DNA of 36,832 bases from Burkholderiales bacterium (GCA_016790695.1 JAEUOS010000065.1:1-36832); one strand, 5' to 3'. Positions 1 to 8,097 are shown, numbered from the stretch's first letter. The notes: generated by a model from the letters alone, not told the origin. A program made the numbers and translations.

Positions 1-526
1 CGATGGCCGCCACCATGACGCAAAGCGCGGCAACGGTCAGCGAGGCGCTGCGCCAGCCGAAGCTCAGGGTGAGCGGCGGCACGATGATCCCCGCGAGCGC
101 CGCACCCACCGGCACGCCGGTCTGCTTGATCGAGAACACCAGCGCCATCATGTGCGGCGGCGTGGTGCGCACCAGCACATGGGACGATGCCGGGGTGATC
201 GGCCCGTAGCCCGCGCCGAGCAGGATCGCTGCTGCCGGCATCCAGGCCAGCGGCAGCACCGTGATCAGCGCCATCGCCGCCGCGCACATGAGCAGGCAGA
301 CCTGGCTCACGCGCACCGACCCGTAGCGCAGGATCAGCCCCCCTGAGGTGAGCGCGCTGGTGGAGGCGCCGATGTACATCGCGCCGACGAAATAGCCGAC
401 CAGCGTCGTCGCGAAGCCGAGCTCGCTGGCGGCCGCCGGCGCGAGCACGGGCACTGCCAGCGCCGCCAGCGCCACCAGCGCCTGGATGGCGGTGGTGATG
501 GCGAGGGTCAGGTAGGCGGAGGACAA
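1..526 (-). CDS. MFS transporter, partial (N-terminal part)
   Basis: The minus strand is open to the window edge and encodes about 175 residues made of successive hydrophobic segments separated by short charged loops. These include GYFVGAMYIGA, a loop ending LRYGSVRVSQ at the usual place of the MFS loop 2-3 motif, and FSIKQTGVPVGAALAG, which resembles the TM5 motif of major facilitator permeases. The gene runs off the left edge, so the substrate cannot be told. I see no in-frame ATG or GTG at the 5' end; TTG at 526 is the most plausible start, but it is uncertain. It diverges from the SDR gene at 629, and the roughly 100 bp between them must hold both promoters. Confidence 0.8.
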   Translation of the reverse strand, partial: MSSAYLTLAITTAIQALVALAALAVPVLAPAAASELGFATTLVGYFVGAMYIGASTSALTSGGLILRYGSVRVSQVCLLMCAAAMALITVLPLAWMPAAAILLGAGYGPITPASSHVLVRTTPPHMMALVFSIKQTGVPVGAALAGIIVPPLTLSFGWRSASLTVAALCVMVAAI

Positions 527-628
527 GGGCGCAGGCGCAAGGGCGAGGCAACGGTCGCGACTTCGCGCGTCTGGGAGAGACCAGGGGCAGGGGCGCCTGG
601 CGCGATGCTGCGTGGTATTTTAGCTTCC

Positions 629-1405
629 ATGCCCCTGCGAGTCTTCATCACGGGCGCCTCCAGCGGCCTGGGCGCGGAACTGGCGCGTGCCTACGCGGGT
701 CCGGGCGCGGTGGTGGCGATCACCGCGCGGCGGCGCGAGGAACTCGAGAGCGTGGCCGCAGGCCTTTCCGGGACGGCGGTGACCTACCCGCTGGACGTCA
801 CCGACTCCGCCGCGCTTGCCGCTGCCGCGGCGGATTTCATCACGCGCTTCGGCGTCCCCGACATCGTGATCGCCAACGCCGGCATTTCCGCCGGCACCCT
901 GACCGAACTGCCCGAGGACCTCGCGCCCTTCGAAAGAATCTTCAAGGTCAACGTGGTCGGCATGTTCGCGACCTTCGCTCCCTTCATCGGCGCCATGCGC
1001 GCGCGCGGCGGCGGCACGCTGGCCGGCATCGCCAGCGTCGCCGGCATTCGCGGCATCCAGGGCTCGGGCGGCTATTGCGCGTCGAAGTCCGCCGCGATCA
1101 CCTATCTGGAGGCGCTGCGCGGCGAGATGCGCCCCTGCGGCATCCGCGTGGTGACGATCCTGCCCGGGTACATCCGCACGCCGCTGACCGCGCAGAACCC
1201 CTACCGCATGCCGTTCCTGCTGGAGGCCGACGACGCCGCGCGCCGCATCCGCCGCCGCATCGACGCCGGCGCCAGCTACGCGGTCGTGCCGTGGCAGATG
1301 GGCATCGTCGCCAAGGCGCTGCGCCTGTTGCCCAACGCGCTGTTCGACCGCGTCTTCGCCGGCAAGGCGCGCAAGCCGCGCGCAGCCGAGGGGCAGAAGA
1401 TCTGA
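629..1405 (+). CDS. short-chain dehydrogenase/reductase (classical SDR)
   Basis: A 258-residue Rossmann-fold NAD(P)-dependent oxidoreductase. Visible motifs are TGASSGLG (residues 8-15, cofactor binding), NAG (83-85), the catalytic Ser136 and the YCASK motif with Tyr149 and Lys153, so the active site is complete. The substrate is not predictable; the YCASK and GEMRP context resembles the broad group of SDRs acting on lipids or sugars. An upstream ATG at 605 is in frame, but the ATG at 629 gives the usual short lead-in (MPLRVFITG). No Shine-Dalgarno is seen; a TATTTT hexamer ends 7 nt before the ATG. Its stop overlaps the next start (TGATG), so the two are co-translated. Confidence 0.88.
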   Translation: MPLRVFITGASSGLGAELARAYAGPGAVVAITARRREELESVAAGLSGTAVTYPLDVTDSAALAAAAADFITRFGVPDIVIANAGISAGTLTELPEDLAPFERIFKVNVVGMFATFAPFIGAMRARGGGTLAGIASVAGIRGIQGSGGYCASKSAAITYLEALRGEMRPCGIRVVTILPGYIRTPLTAQNPYRMPFLLEADDAARRIRRRIDAGASYAVVPWQMGIVAKALRLLPNALFDRVFAGKARKPRAAEGQKI

Positions 1406-2217
1406 TGGCGGCAGGGTGGTGCGATGCGCTGGGCACGATTCACCCGCGCGCCGGCGCGGACGCGCGCATCGCCTGCCTCGTGCCCTCGATCACCGAACTG
1501 GTGTGCGCGCTCGGCCTCCTGCCGCAGCTCGTGGCGCGCACCGGCTTCTGCATCCATCCGCGCCCGGCGATCGACGCCGTGCCGAAGGTGGGCGGCACCA
1601 AGGACGTCAACCTCGCGCGCCTGCGCGCGCTGCGGCCGACGCACGTGATCGTCAACATCGACGAGAACGAGAAGCCGGCCGCCGAGGCGATCGCGGCGTT
1701 CGTGCCGCACATCGTCGTCACCCACCCCCAGGCGCCGGAGGACAACCTCGCGCTGTACCGGCTGATCGGCGGCATCTTCGGGCGCGCGGATCGCGCCGAG
1801 GCGCTGTGCGCCGAGTTGTCCGCCGCGATGACGGCCGCCCGCGTGCGCTGCGCGGCGCTGCCGCGCGAGCGCGTGCTGTACCTGATCTGGAAGGACCCGT
1901 GGATGACGGTCGCGCCCGACACCTACATTTCGCGCACCCTGGCCGCGGTGGGCTGGGACACCGTGCCCGCGCAGGCCGCGCGGCGCTATCCGGTCGTCGA
2001 CCTGCCGGCGGCGGCGGCGGGCGCCGACCGGGTGCTGCTGTCGACCGAACCCTACCGGTTCGGCGCGGCGGATGCCGACGCGCTTGCACGCGCCCTGCCG
2101 GGGTGCGCGGTGCATCTGATCGACGGGGAGATGACGTCCTGGTACGGGCCGCGCGCGATTGCCGGGCTCGCCTACCTGGCCGGGCTGCGCGGCACGCTCG
2201 CGGGGCGTGCCGGCTGA
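1405..2217 (+). CDS. helical-backbone metal receptor / cobalamin-binding protein (BtuF-like)
   Basis: A 270-residue protein of the TroA/BtuF superfamily (periplasmic binding protein type 2 fold). The N-terminal ACLVPSITELVCALGL stretch, the RTGFCIHP and VGGTKDVNLARLRALRPTHVI segments and the C-terminal WYGPRAIAGLAYL block match the fold of vitamin B12 and siderophore receptors. There is no signal peptide: the protein starts MAAGWCDALG and enters the domain within 20 residues, so as written it would stay in the cytoplasm. Cytoplasmic or unlinked homologues are usually annotated as cobalamin-binding protein. No ABC permease or ATPase lies nearby. The ATG overlaps the SDR stop by one base. Confidence 0.75.
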   Translation: MAAGWCDALGTIHPRAGADARIACLVPSITELVCALGLLPQLVARTGFCIHPRPAIDAVPKVGGTKDVNLARLRALRPTHVIVNIDENEKPAAEAIAAFVPHIVVTHPQAPEDNLALYRLIGGIFGRADRAEALCAELSAAMTAARVRCAALPRERVLYLIWKDPWMTVAPDTYISRTLAAVGWDTVPAQAARRYPVVDLPAAAAGADRVLLSTEPYRFGAADADALARALPGCAVHLIDGEMTSWYGPRAIAGLAYLAGLRGTLAGRAG

Positions 2218-2278
2218 CGCACCCGCCGGGCCGAATCGGCGCTATCATGGCGCTGCCTGCCCCGGGAAAGGGGACGAG

Positions 2279-2899
2279 ATGATGCAAGCCACCCATCGAA
2301 TCGTTGCACTGACCGTCGCTGCCGCGGCGCTGGCGCCGTTCGCGCACGCCGGCACGGTCTACAAGTGGACCGACGCGCGCGGCGTGGTCAACTATTCGAC
2401 CGCGCCGCCGCCGGAGGCGCAGCGCCTGGTGCGCGTCGACACCACGCCGGCGGTGGCCGCGGCGGGCGCCGCGTCTGACACCGAGTCCGCGGCCTCGCAC
2501 GAGCGGCGCCTGCGCGAGCAGATGCAGCAGATCGACACGCTGCGCCAGGCGCGCGAACTCGCGCAGGCGCGCGAACAGCAGCAGCGCCACGAGATGCAGC
2601 TGGCGCGCCAGGCGGCCGACACCGAGGAGGCGCGACGGCGCCTCGCGCGCGAGCAGTGCCTGCGCGAGCGTCGCATCGATTGCGATGCGGCTCCGGGCGT
2701 CGCTTACGTTCCGGCGCCGGTGGTGGTGGTGCGCCGTGCGCCGCCGCAGAACATCCGCCAGGTGTCGCCGTTTCCGGTGTCCGGCCCGAGCCTCGGTCCC
2801 GCGCCCGGCACGATCGCCGGCACGCAGGCGCAGTTGGCGCCATTTCGGGCGGCGCCGCCGGTGCCGGTGCAGTCGGCCGGATTCCGCGTGCCGCGCTGA
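2279..2899 (+). CDS. DUF4124 domain-containing exported protein with coiled coil
   Basis: 206 residues. There is a Sec signal peptide (TVAAAALAPFAHA-GTV), then the DUF4124 hallmark VYKWTDARGVVNYSTAPP directly after cleavage, a Gln/Glu/Arg-rich predicted coiled coil (about residues 75-135), and a Pro-rich tail. The DUF4124 motif is common in envelope proteins of beta- and gammaproteobacteria; its molecular role is not known. The start is the first of two adjacent ATGs and sits behind a GGAAAGG Shine-Dalgarno. A Cys pair in the EQCLRERRIDCD segment may form a disulfide in the periplasm. Confidence 0.82.
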   Translation: MMQATHRIVALTVAAAALAPFAHAGTVYKWTDARGVVNYSTAPPPEAQRLVRVDTTPAVAAAGAASDTESAASHERRLREQMQQIDTLRQARELAQAREQQQRHEMQLARQAADTEEARRRLAREQCLRERRIDCDAAPGVAYVPAPVVVVRRAPPQNIRQVSPFPVSGPSLGPAPGTIAGTQAQLAPFRAAPPVPVQSAGFRVPR

Positions 2900-2950
2900 C
2901 GCCGCGGCCCGCGCGCGGCCGGCCGGGCAGGCCGTGGCGCCGGCGTGCCG

Positions 2951-3424
2951 TCAGCCGACGGCGAAGGCCGCGGTGCCCGCGGCGATCAGTTCGCCGCTGT
3001 CGTTCTCGAGGTCCATGCGCACCGTGGCCACCTTGCTGCCCACGCGCAGCACCTGGGCGGTGGCGAGGAAATGCGCGCCGCGTCCGGGGCGCACGTAGTC
3101 GATGCGCAGGTCGATGGTGCTCATGTGGCGGAAGCGGCCCAGCAGCGACGTGACGGTCTCGCCGGCGTGCGCCTTGAGCACCGCCAGCATCAGCGCGTAG
3201 CCGGCGGTGGCGTCGAGCACGCCGGCGATCACGCCGCCGTGCAGGATCTTGCGAATCGGATGGCCGAGGAGTTCGGGGCGCATGTCGAAGCGCACCCGCG
3301 GCCGGTCGGGGTTGTAGGACAGCGTGCGGAAGCCCAGCACCTGATTGAAGGCGATGTCTTCCTCGAACAGCTTGCGCAGCGCCGCGCGGACCGGTGCCGG
3401 AAAGGCGTCGTCGCGATTCGGCAT
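2951..3424 (-). CDS. PaaI/YigI-type hotdog thioesterase
   Basis: 157 residues with a single hotdog domain. The HGGVIAGVLDATAGYA segment (central helix, with the His-Gly-Gly turn) and the strand SKVATVRMDLEND are typical of acyl-CoA thioesterases of the PaaI/YigI group, which hydrolyse medium-chain or aryl acyl-CoA. Length is normal for the family. It lies 8 bp downstream of the UspA gene on the same strand and is probably co-transcribed with it. The substrate is not predictable from sequence alone. Confidence 0.85.
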   Translation of the reverse strand: MPNRDDAFPAPVRAALRKLFEEDIAFNQVLGFRTLSYNPDRPRVRFDMRPELLGHPIRKILHGGVIAGVLDATAGYALMLAVLKAHAGETVTSLLGRFRHMSTIDLRIDYVRPGRGAHFLATAQVLRVGSKVATVRMDLENDSGELIAAGTAAFAVG

Positions 3425-3432
3425 CCGGCGCG

Positions 3433-3855
3433 TCAGCGGATCAGGAGCACCGGCACCTTGCAGCCGGCCAGCACCTTGGTGGCCACCGACCCGAGCACCA
3501 GGTTCTTGAACAGCCCGCGGCCATGCGAGCCCATGATCACGATGTCGAACTTGCCCTTGGTCGCGTGTTCGGCGATCTCGTCGCCGGGGTCGCCCACCCG
3601 CATGACCTCGCTGGTCTTGACGCCGGCCTTGGCCAGGGTGTTGCGCGGGCCCTTGAGCACCTTCTCGGACTCGTCGGCGTAGTACTGCTGCACGGTTTCG
3701 CGGCCGAGATGCGCGGCCGCGTGCGGCGGGATCGGCGAATGCACGTTGATCAGGGTGACCGAGGAGTCGCGGCCGACCATGTCGAAGTGCTCGAGCAGGT
3801 AGTTCACGGCGTGCTTGGTGAAGATGCTGCCGTCGACGGCGACGAGGACTTTCAT
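3433..3855 (-). CDS. universal stress protein, UspA family
   Basis: 140 residues starting MKVLVAVDGS, the usual beginning of the Usp fold. The ATP-binding signature G-x2-G-x9-G-S is present as GSHGRGLFKNLVLGS near the C-terminus, followed by the terminal strand KVPVLLIR, so it probably belongs to the ATP-binding UspA/MJ0577 class. The start at 3855 is chosen because of the GGAG six bases upstream and the canonical N-terminus; a longer in-frame extension to 3906 has no support. It precedes the thioesterase gene on the same strand. Confidence 0.9.
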   Translation of the reverse strand: MKVLVAVDGSIFTKHAVNYLLEHFDMVGRDSSVTLINVHSPIPPHAAAHLGRETVQQYYADESEKVLKGPRNTLAKAGVKTSEVMRVGDPGDEIAEHATKGKFDIVIMGSHGRGLFKNLVLGSVATKVLAGCKVPVLLIR

Positions 3856-3969
3856 GCGTGACTCCCGGGGGGCGGTTGGGCGATGGGGCATTCTAGCCCA
3901 CGGCATCGGCGGATTTCTTGAGGCGCGTCAAGTGCGCATCGTCCGGGCCGCGCCGGGCCGGGCGCGGCC

Positions 3970-5115
3970 TCACAGGCCGAGCTGGCGCGCCGCGAGGTCC
4001 TTCATGATCTCCTCGGCGCCGCCGCCGATCATCATCACCTTGACCTCGCGGTAGATGCGCTCGGCGCGCGAGCCGCGCAGGAATCCCGCGCCGCCCAGGA
4101 TCTGCACCGCCTGGTCGGCGCAGAACTGCATCGCCTGGGTGGTGCAGTTCTTGAGCATGGCCAGGCGCGCGGCCGGCTGGCCGCCCTCGCGCACCTGCCA
4201 TGCGCACTCGTAGAGGAACGCGCGCGCGGCGTCGATCCGCATGCGCATGTCGACCAGCTTGTGGCGGATCACCTGGTGCTCGACCAGCGCCTTGCCGAAG
4301 GTGCGGCGCTCGCGCGCCCAGGCGAGCGCGTCGTCGAACGCCGCCTCGGCATAGCCGACCGCGCCCGCGGCCATGCCGAGGCGCTCCATGTTGAAGTTGC
4401 CCATGATGATCTTGAAGCCGCGGCCTTCCTCGCCGATCAGGTTGGCCGCCGGGACCCGCACGTCCTGGAAGTACAGCGCCGCGGTGTCCGAGGCCCACCA
4501 GCCCATCTTCTGCAGCGGCGTGCGGGTGAAGCCCTCGCGGTCGCGCTCGATCAGGAGCATGGAAACGCCGGCCGCGCCCGGGCCGCCGGTGCGCACCGCC
4601 ACCGAGTAGTAGTCGGCGCGCATGCCCGAGGTGATGAACATCTTCGAGCCGTTCACCACGTAATGGTCGCCGTCGCGCCGCGCCGTGGTGGCGAGCGCGG
4701 CCACGTCCGAGCCGCCCGAGGGCTCGGTGATGGCGAGCGCGCTGATCTTCTCGCCCGCCAGGATCGCCGGCAGCACGCGCGCCTTCATCTCGGGGCTGCC
4801 GAAGCGCGCGATCGGCGGCGCGCCGATGGTGTGCGACATCAGGCTCGCGGACAGGCCGCCGCAGCCGGCCTGCGACAGCTCCTCGGAGGCGACGATGCGG
4901 TGGAACACGTCGGCGTCGATGCCGCCGTACTCCTCCGGAAAGCCCAGGCCGAGCAGCCCGATGGCGGCGGCGCGCCGGTAGAGCTCGCGCGGGAACTCGC
5001 CCGCCTCGTCCCACGCTGCGGCATGGGGCGCGATCTCCTCGCGCACGAAGCGGCGCACGGTCGCGCGAAACGCCTCGTGCTCCCCGGTCAGGAACGGCGA
5101 GCGCGGGTCGCTCAT
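3970..5115 (-). CDS. acyl-CoA dehydrogenase
   Basis: 381 residues, the normal length for a soluble FAD acyl-CoA dehydrogenase. It has the N-terminal helical domain (FVREEIAPHAAAWDE), the FAD-contact motif ALAITEPSGGSD, the KMFITSG beta-domain segment and the C-terminal ERRTFGKALVEHQ and ILGGAGFLRGSRAERIYREVK blocks. The medium-chain type IYEGT segment reads IGGGAEE, so the catalytic base is not at the MCAD position; isovaleryl- and long-chain type enzymes take it from another helix. Start ATG 5115 overlaps the stop of the preceding acyl-CoA dehydrogenase by 4 bp, so both belong to one operon with the SDR at 7163. The substrate is probably a branched or terpenoid acyl-CoA, by context only. Confidence 0.9.
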   Translation of the reverse strand: MSDPRSPFLTGEHEAFRATVRRFVREEIAPHAAAWDEAGEFPRELYRRAAAIGLLGLGFPEEYGGIDADVFHRIVASEELSQAGCGGLSASLMSHTIGAPPIARFGSPEMKARVLPAILAGEKISALAITEPSGGSDVAALATTARRDGDHYVVNGSKMFITSGMRADYYSVAVRTGGPGAAGVSMLLIERDREGFTRTPLQKMGWWASDTAALYFQDVRVPAANLIGEEGRGFKIIMGNFNMERLGMAAGAVGYAEAAFDDALAWARERRTFGKALVEHQVIRHKLVDMRMRIDAARAFLYECAWQVREGGQPAARLAMLKNCTTQAMQFCADQAVQILGGAGFLRGSRAERIYREVKVMMIGGGAEEIMKDLAARQLGL

Positions 5116-6266
5116 CGCCGGGTGGTGGCGATGCCCATGAGCTTGCAGATGATGCCCAGCATCACCTCGTCGGCGCCGCCGCCGATCGAGCCCAGGCGCC
5201 CGTCGCGGAAGGCGCGCGAGACGTGGTTGTCCCAGGTGTAGCCCATGCCGCCCCAGAACTGCAGGAGCCCGTCGGGCGCGGTGCGCGACAGGCGCCCGCT
5301 CATGAGCTTGGCCATCGAGGCCAGCTCGGTCACGTCCTCGCCCTTGACGTAGAGCTCGGTGGCCCGATAGGTGAGCGCGCGCAGCGCCTCGATGTCGGTC
5401 TTGATCTCGGCCAGCTTGTACTGCACGTACTGGAAATCGAGCACGGTCTGCCCGAACATCTTGCGCTCGCGGATGTAGTCGATGGTCTCGCGCAGGATGC
5501 GCGACATGCCGCCGACCGTGCGCGCCGCCGCCCAAAGGCGCTCCTCCTGGAACTGCATCATCTGGTAGGTGAAGCCCATGCCCTCCTCGCCGATGCGGTA
5601 GCGCTGCGGCACGCGCACGTCGTCGAAGTGGATCAGCCCGGTGTCGGAGGACATCATGCCGATCTTGCGGATCTTCTTCGCGATCGTGATGCCCTTGGTC
5701 TTCATCGGCACGCAGATGAGCGTCTTGTTGCGGTGCGGCGCACCCTCGCCGGTGTTGGCGAGCAGGCACATCCAGTCGGCCTGCAGCGAGTTGGTGATCC
5801 ACATCTTGCCGCCGTTGATGACGTAGTCGTCGCCGTCCTTCCTGGCGGTGGTCTTGATCGACGCGACGTCGGAACCCGCGCCCGGCTCGGAGACGCCGAT
5901 GCAGGCGACGTAGTCGCCCGCGATCGCGGGCTTGAGGAACTGCTCCTTGAGCTCGTGCGAGCCGAAGCGCGCCAGCGCCGGCGTGGCCATGTCGGTCTGC
6001 ACGCCGATCGCCATCGGCACGCCGCCGCAGTCGATATGCCCGAGGGTCTCGGTCATCGCCACCGCGTAGGAGTAATCGAGCCCCGCGCCGCCGTACTCGA
6101 CCGGCTTGGTCAGCCCGAGCATGCCGAGGTCGCCGAGCTTCTTGAACACCTCGTGGGCCGGGAACATCTCCTCGGCTTCCCACTGGTCGACATGCGGATT
6201 GATCTCGGCATCGATGAAGCGCTTGAGGGTGCGCTGGATCTCCTGGTGCTCCTGGGTGAACTGCAT
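5112..6266 (-). CDS. atuD: acyl-CoA dehydrogenase, citronellyl-CoA dehydrogenase (AtuD)-like
   Basis: 384 residues, with the full acyl-CoA dehydrogenase architecture: FTQEHQEIQRTLKRFIDAEI at the start, IGVSEPGAGSDVASIKTTAR (FAD and substrate contact), GKMWITNS, ERKMFGQTVLDFQ and a C-terminal IGGGADEVMLGIICKLMG. The overall pattern, including GGVPMAIGVQTDMATPALARFGS and the IGGGADE ending, is what I recall from AtuD of Pseudomonas, which oxidises citronellyl-CoA to geranyl-CoA. The assignment is strengthened by the AtuG-like SDR just upstream. Geranyl-CoA carboxylase and isohexenylglutaconyl-CoA hydratase genes are not in the window, so the pathway is not proven. Shine-Dalgarno GAGGAAC precedes ATG 6266. 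Confidence 0.72.
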   Translation of the reverse strand: MQFTQEHQEIQRTLKRFIDAEINPHVDQWEAEEMFPAHEVFKKLGDLGMLGLTKPVEYGGAGLDYSYAVAMTETLGHIDCGGVPMAIGVQTDMATPALARFGSHELKEQFLKPAIAGDYVACIGVSEPGAGSDVASIKTTARKDGDDYVINGGKMWITNSLQADWMCLLANTGEGAPHRNKTLICVPMKTKGITIAKKIRKIGMMSSDTGLIHFDDVRVPQRYRIGEEGMGFTYQMMQFQEERLWAAARTVGGMSRILRETIDYIRERKMFGQTVLDFQYVQYKLAEIKTDIEALRALTYRATELYVKGEDVTELASMAKLMSGRLSRTAPDGLLQFWGGMGYTWDNHVSRAFRDGRLGSIGGGADEVMLGIICKLMGIATTRR

Positions 6267-6284
6267 CGGATGGTTCCTCGTGGT

Positions 6285-7163
6285 TCAGGCCTGCGTGCCC
6301 TCGAGGTGCTTGAGCACCTCGGGAAAGGCGGCCAGGTGAAAGCCGTTGAAGGCGGCGGTGCGCCCGCCGTTGCCGGTCTTCGACCAGATGCGCTTGGCAT
6401 GCGGCACGGCGCCGTCGATGCGCAGCGCCACGCCGGAGATGAAGCCCGCGGCCGGCGACAGCAGGAAGACGATCGCTGCCGACACCTCGCTTTCGGTGCC
6501 GTAGCGGCCGGCCGGAATCTGCTTGTGACGCTCGCGGATCGACGCCTTGAACGGTTCGGCGTAGGTGTCCAGGCCGGAGGAGGCGATCAGCCCCGGCGCG
6601 ACCGCGTTGATGCGCACCGGCGCCCACTCGATGGCGGCGGTCTCGGTGAAATTGAGGATGCCGCCGCGCGAGGCGCCCGAATGGCCCATGCCCGGCATGC
6701 CCATCCAGATGTCGGCGAGCATGTTGACGATGGCGCCGCCGTTGGCCGCCATCCACTGGTTGTAGACCTCGCGGCTCATCAGGAAGCAGCCGGTGAGGTT
6801 GTTGCGGATCACCGCGTCCCAGCCCTTGGCGGAGATGTCCTTGAGCGGCGCCGGGAACTGGCCGCCGGCATTGTTGACCAGGCCGTCGATGCGGCCGTGG
6901 GCGGCGAGCACGTCGGCGACGGTCTTCCTCACCGTCTCCTCCTCGCGGATGTCGCAGGCGTGGCAGGTGGCCGTGCCGCCGACGTCGGCGATCTCGCGCG
7001 CCACCGCCTCGAGCTTCTCGATGCGCCGGCCGACCAGCGCCACCCGCGCGCCCAGCGCGACCAGTTCGTGGGCGGTGCAGCGGCCGATGCCGGAGCCGCC
7101 GCCGGTGACCAGCACGGTCTGCCCCGCGAAGAGTCCGGGGCGGAAGATGGATTGGTAGGGCAT
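6285..7163 (-). CDS. atuG: SDR oxidoreductase, AtuG / trans-2-enoyl-CoA reductase-like
   Basis: 292 residues. Rossmann motif TGGGSGIG (20-27) and NNAG (97-100) are intact, but the catalytic Y-x3-K site reads SGASR: Tyr is Ser162 and Lys is Arg166, and the usual catalytic Ser region is NMLADIW. Peroxisomal trans-2-enoyl-CoA reductase and its bacterial relatives carry the same HSGAxR arrangement, so this is a subfamily trait and not decay. AtuG of the Pseudomonas terpene cluster belongs to this group. It is the first gene of the SDR-ACAD-ACAD operon, 18 bp before the AtuD-like gene. Its likely role is an acyl-CoA or aldehyde redox step in isoprenoid degradation. Confidence 0.68.
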   Translation of the reverse strand: MPYQSIFRPGLFAGQTVLVTGGGSGIGRCTAHELVALGARVALVGRRIEKLEAVAREIADVGGTATCHACDIREEETVRKTVADVLAAHGRIDGLVNNAGGQFPAPLKDISAKGWDAVIRNNLTGCFLMSREVYNQWMAANGGAIVNMLADIWMGMPGMGHSGASRGGILNFTETAAIEWAPVRINAVAPGLIASSGLDTYAEPFKASIRERHKQIPAGRYGTESEVSAAIVFLLSPAAGFISGVALRIDGAVPHAKRIWSKTGNGGRTAAFNGFHLAAFPEVLKHLEGTQA

Positions 7164-7203
7164 GGTGTGCCGGAAGGGAAGTCAAGCCAAGGCGGCAAAG
7201 TCT

Positions 7204-7235
7204 AACCCGAACCCCTGCGGCGAACCGCTCGGGTT
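7204..7235. promoter_or_regulatory. inverted repeat in divergent intergenic region
   Basis: AACCCGA (7204-7210) and TCGGGTT (7229-7235) form a perfect 7-bp inverted repeat with an 18-nt spacer. It lies 41 bp upstream of the atuG-like start and within the 256-bp gap before the divergent HNH gene. It could be an operator for a local regulator, but no regulator gene is adjacent and a chance repeat is possible. Confidence 0.25.
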
Positions 7236-7419
7236 TGCCGCGTCCCGCATGCCGACGCAGCAGGGAAACCCGCGTATTGGAAATGCCGCGCGATGCTGGC
7301 AAAATCGGGAAGTGCAGTGCAGCATCGACCCGGCGCCGTCGGCGCGCCGGGGGTTCCGTGCGTTAAGAATCAGAGCCGTGGTTCCTGGCTGGATGGTTTT
7401 TTTGCGTGGAGGTTCGTGC

Positions 7420-7980
7420 GTGGTGCAGATTCTCAAGCTCACTGGCAACGGGATTCCGCAAGGGTGGCTGACCCTGGAGGAGGCGGTCCTGCACTATGCC
7501 GCCGGCGAGGTGGCCTGGGAACTCGGTCAGGAAATCGCGACCCTGCACGGCGGGCACAACGCCGTCACCGGGCTGCGCTCGCAGATCACGGTCAACTCGA
7601 TCATCGGCGTCACCGGATTCGGCAAGGTCAACCCGTTCGACGTGGTGCCGCTGCTCACCAACGACAAGCTGTTCCGCCGCGACAAGTTCCATTGCGCCTA
7701 TTGCGGCGGCCACTTCCACGCCGGCGAACTCGAGCGCGAGCACATCGTGCCGCTGTCGCGCGGCGGCCGCGACGGCTGGATGAACGTCGTCTCCTCGTGC
7801 CGGCCCTGCAACCAGAGGAAGGGCAACCGCCTGCCGCACGAGATCCACATGCCGCTGCTCTACGCGCCCTATGTCCCCAGCCTCTGGGAGGACATGATCC
7901 TGCGCAACCGCCGCATCCTCGCCGACCAGATGGAATTCCTCGCGGCGAACCTGCCGCGCGGGTCGCGCTTGATGGGGTAG
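7420..7980 (+). CDS. HNH endonuclease
   Basis: 186 residues with one HNH/McrA-type zinc-finger nuclease domain: CAYC (residues 92-95), EREHIVPLSRGG with the metal-binding His108, Asn122 in GWMNVVSSC, and CRPC (127-130), followed by NQRKGN. All zinc and catalytic residues are present. The N-terminus (MVQILKLTGNGIPQGW...) is typical of the stand-alone bacterial HNH family often found as a chromosomal housekeeping gene of unknown function. I chose the GTG at 7420 because GGAGG lies 7 nt upstream. No methylase or phage gene is adjacent, so it is not visibly part of a restriction system. Confidence 0.85.
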   Translation: MVQILKLTGNGIPQGWLTLEEAVLHYAAGEVAWELGQEIATLHGGHNAVTGLRSQITVNSIIGVTGFGKVNPFDVVPLLTNDKLFRRDKFHCAYCGGHFHAGELEREHIVPLSRGGRDGWMNVVSSCRPCNQRKGNRLPHEIHMPLLYAPYVPSLWEDMILRNRRILADQMEFLAANLPRGSRLMG

Positions 7981-8010
7981 CTGATCGGCGCAGATAGTCC
8001 GAATTGGCTA

Positions 8011-8039
8011 TTGACGCCCTTCGCCCGATTGCCAATTAT
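8011..8039 (+). promoter_or_regulatory. predicted sigma70 promoter of the PEP-CTERM gene
   Basis: TTGACG (8011-8016) and AATTAT (8034-8039) are separated by 17 nt, upstream of the TTG start at 8098. The promoter is overlapped by an inverted repeat, AATTGGC (8002-8008) and GCCAATT (8031-8037), which may be an operator. Confidence 0.4.
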
Positions 8040-8097
8040 CGGTGCATGGTTTTCGCGTGCCTGCAGTGCGCGCGCGTCAATCATTGAAGGGGAAATC

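Noticed and set aside
5223..7205. 660-residue plus-strand open frame
   Set aside because: It is antisense to the acyl-CoA dehydrogenase and SDR genes, has low-complexity His/Arg/Leu/Ala content and no recognisable domain; a GC-rich mirror frame.
3970..7302. One continuous 1110-residue minus-strand frame
   Set aside because: Only the last 381 residues (from 5115) are an acyl-CoA dehydrogenase. The rest is an Arg/His/Gly-rich shadow of the AtuD-like and SDR genes in another frame on the same strand. It is not a fusion protein.
7420..7980. HNH gene as part of a restriction or defence island
   Set aside because: No methylase, ATPase, toxin or phage gene is adjacent, and the stand-alone HNH family is a common chromosomal gene.
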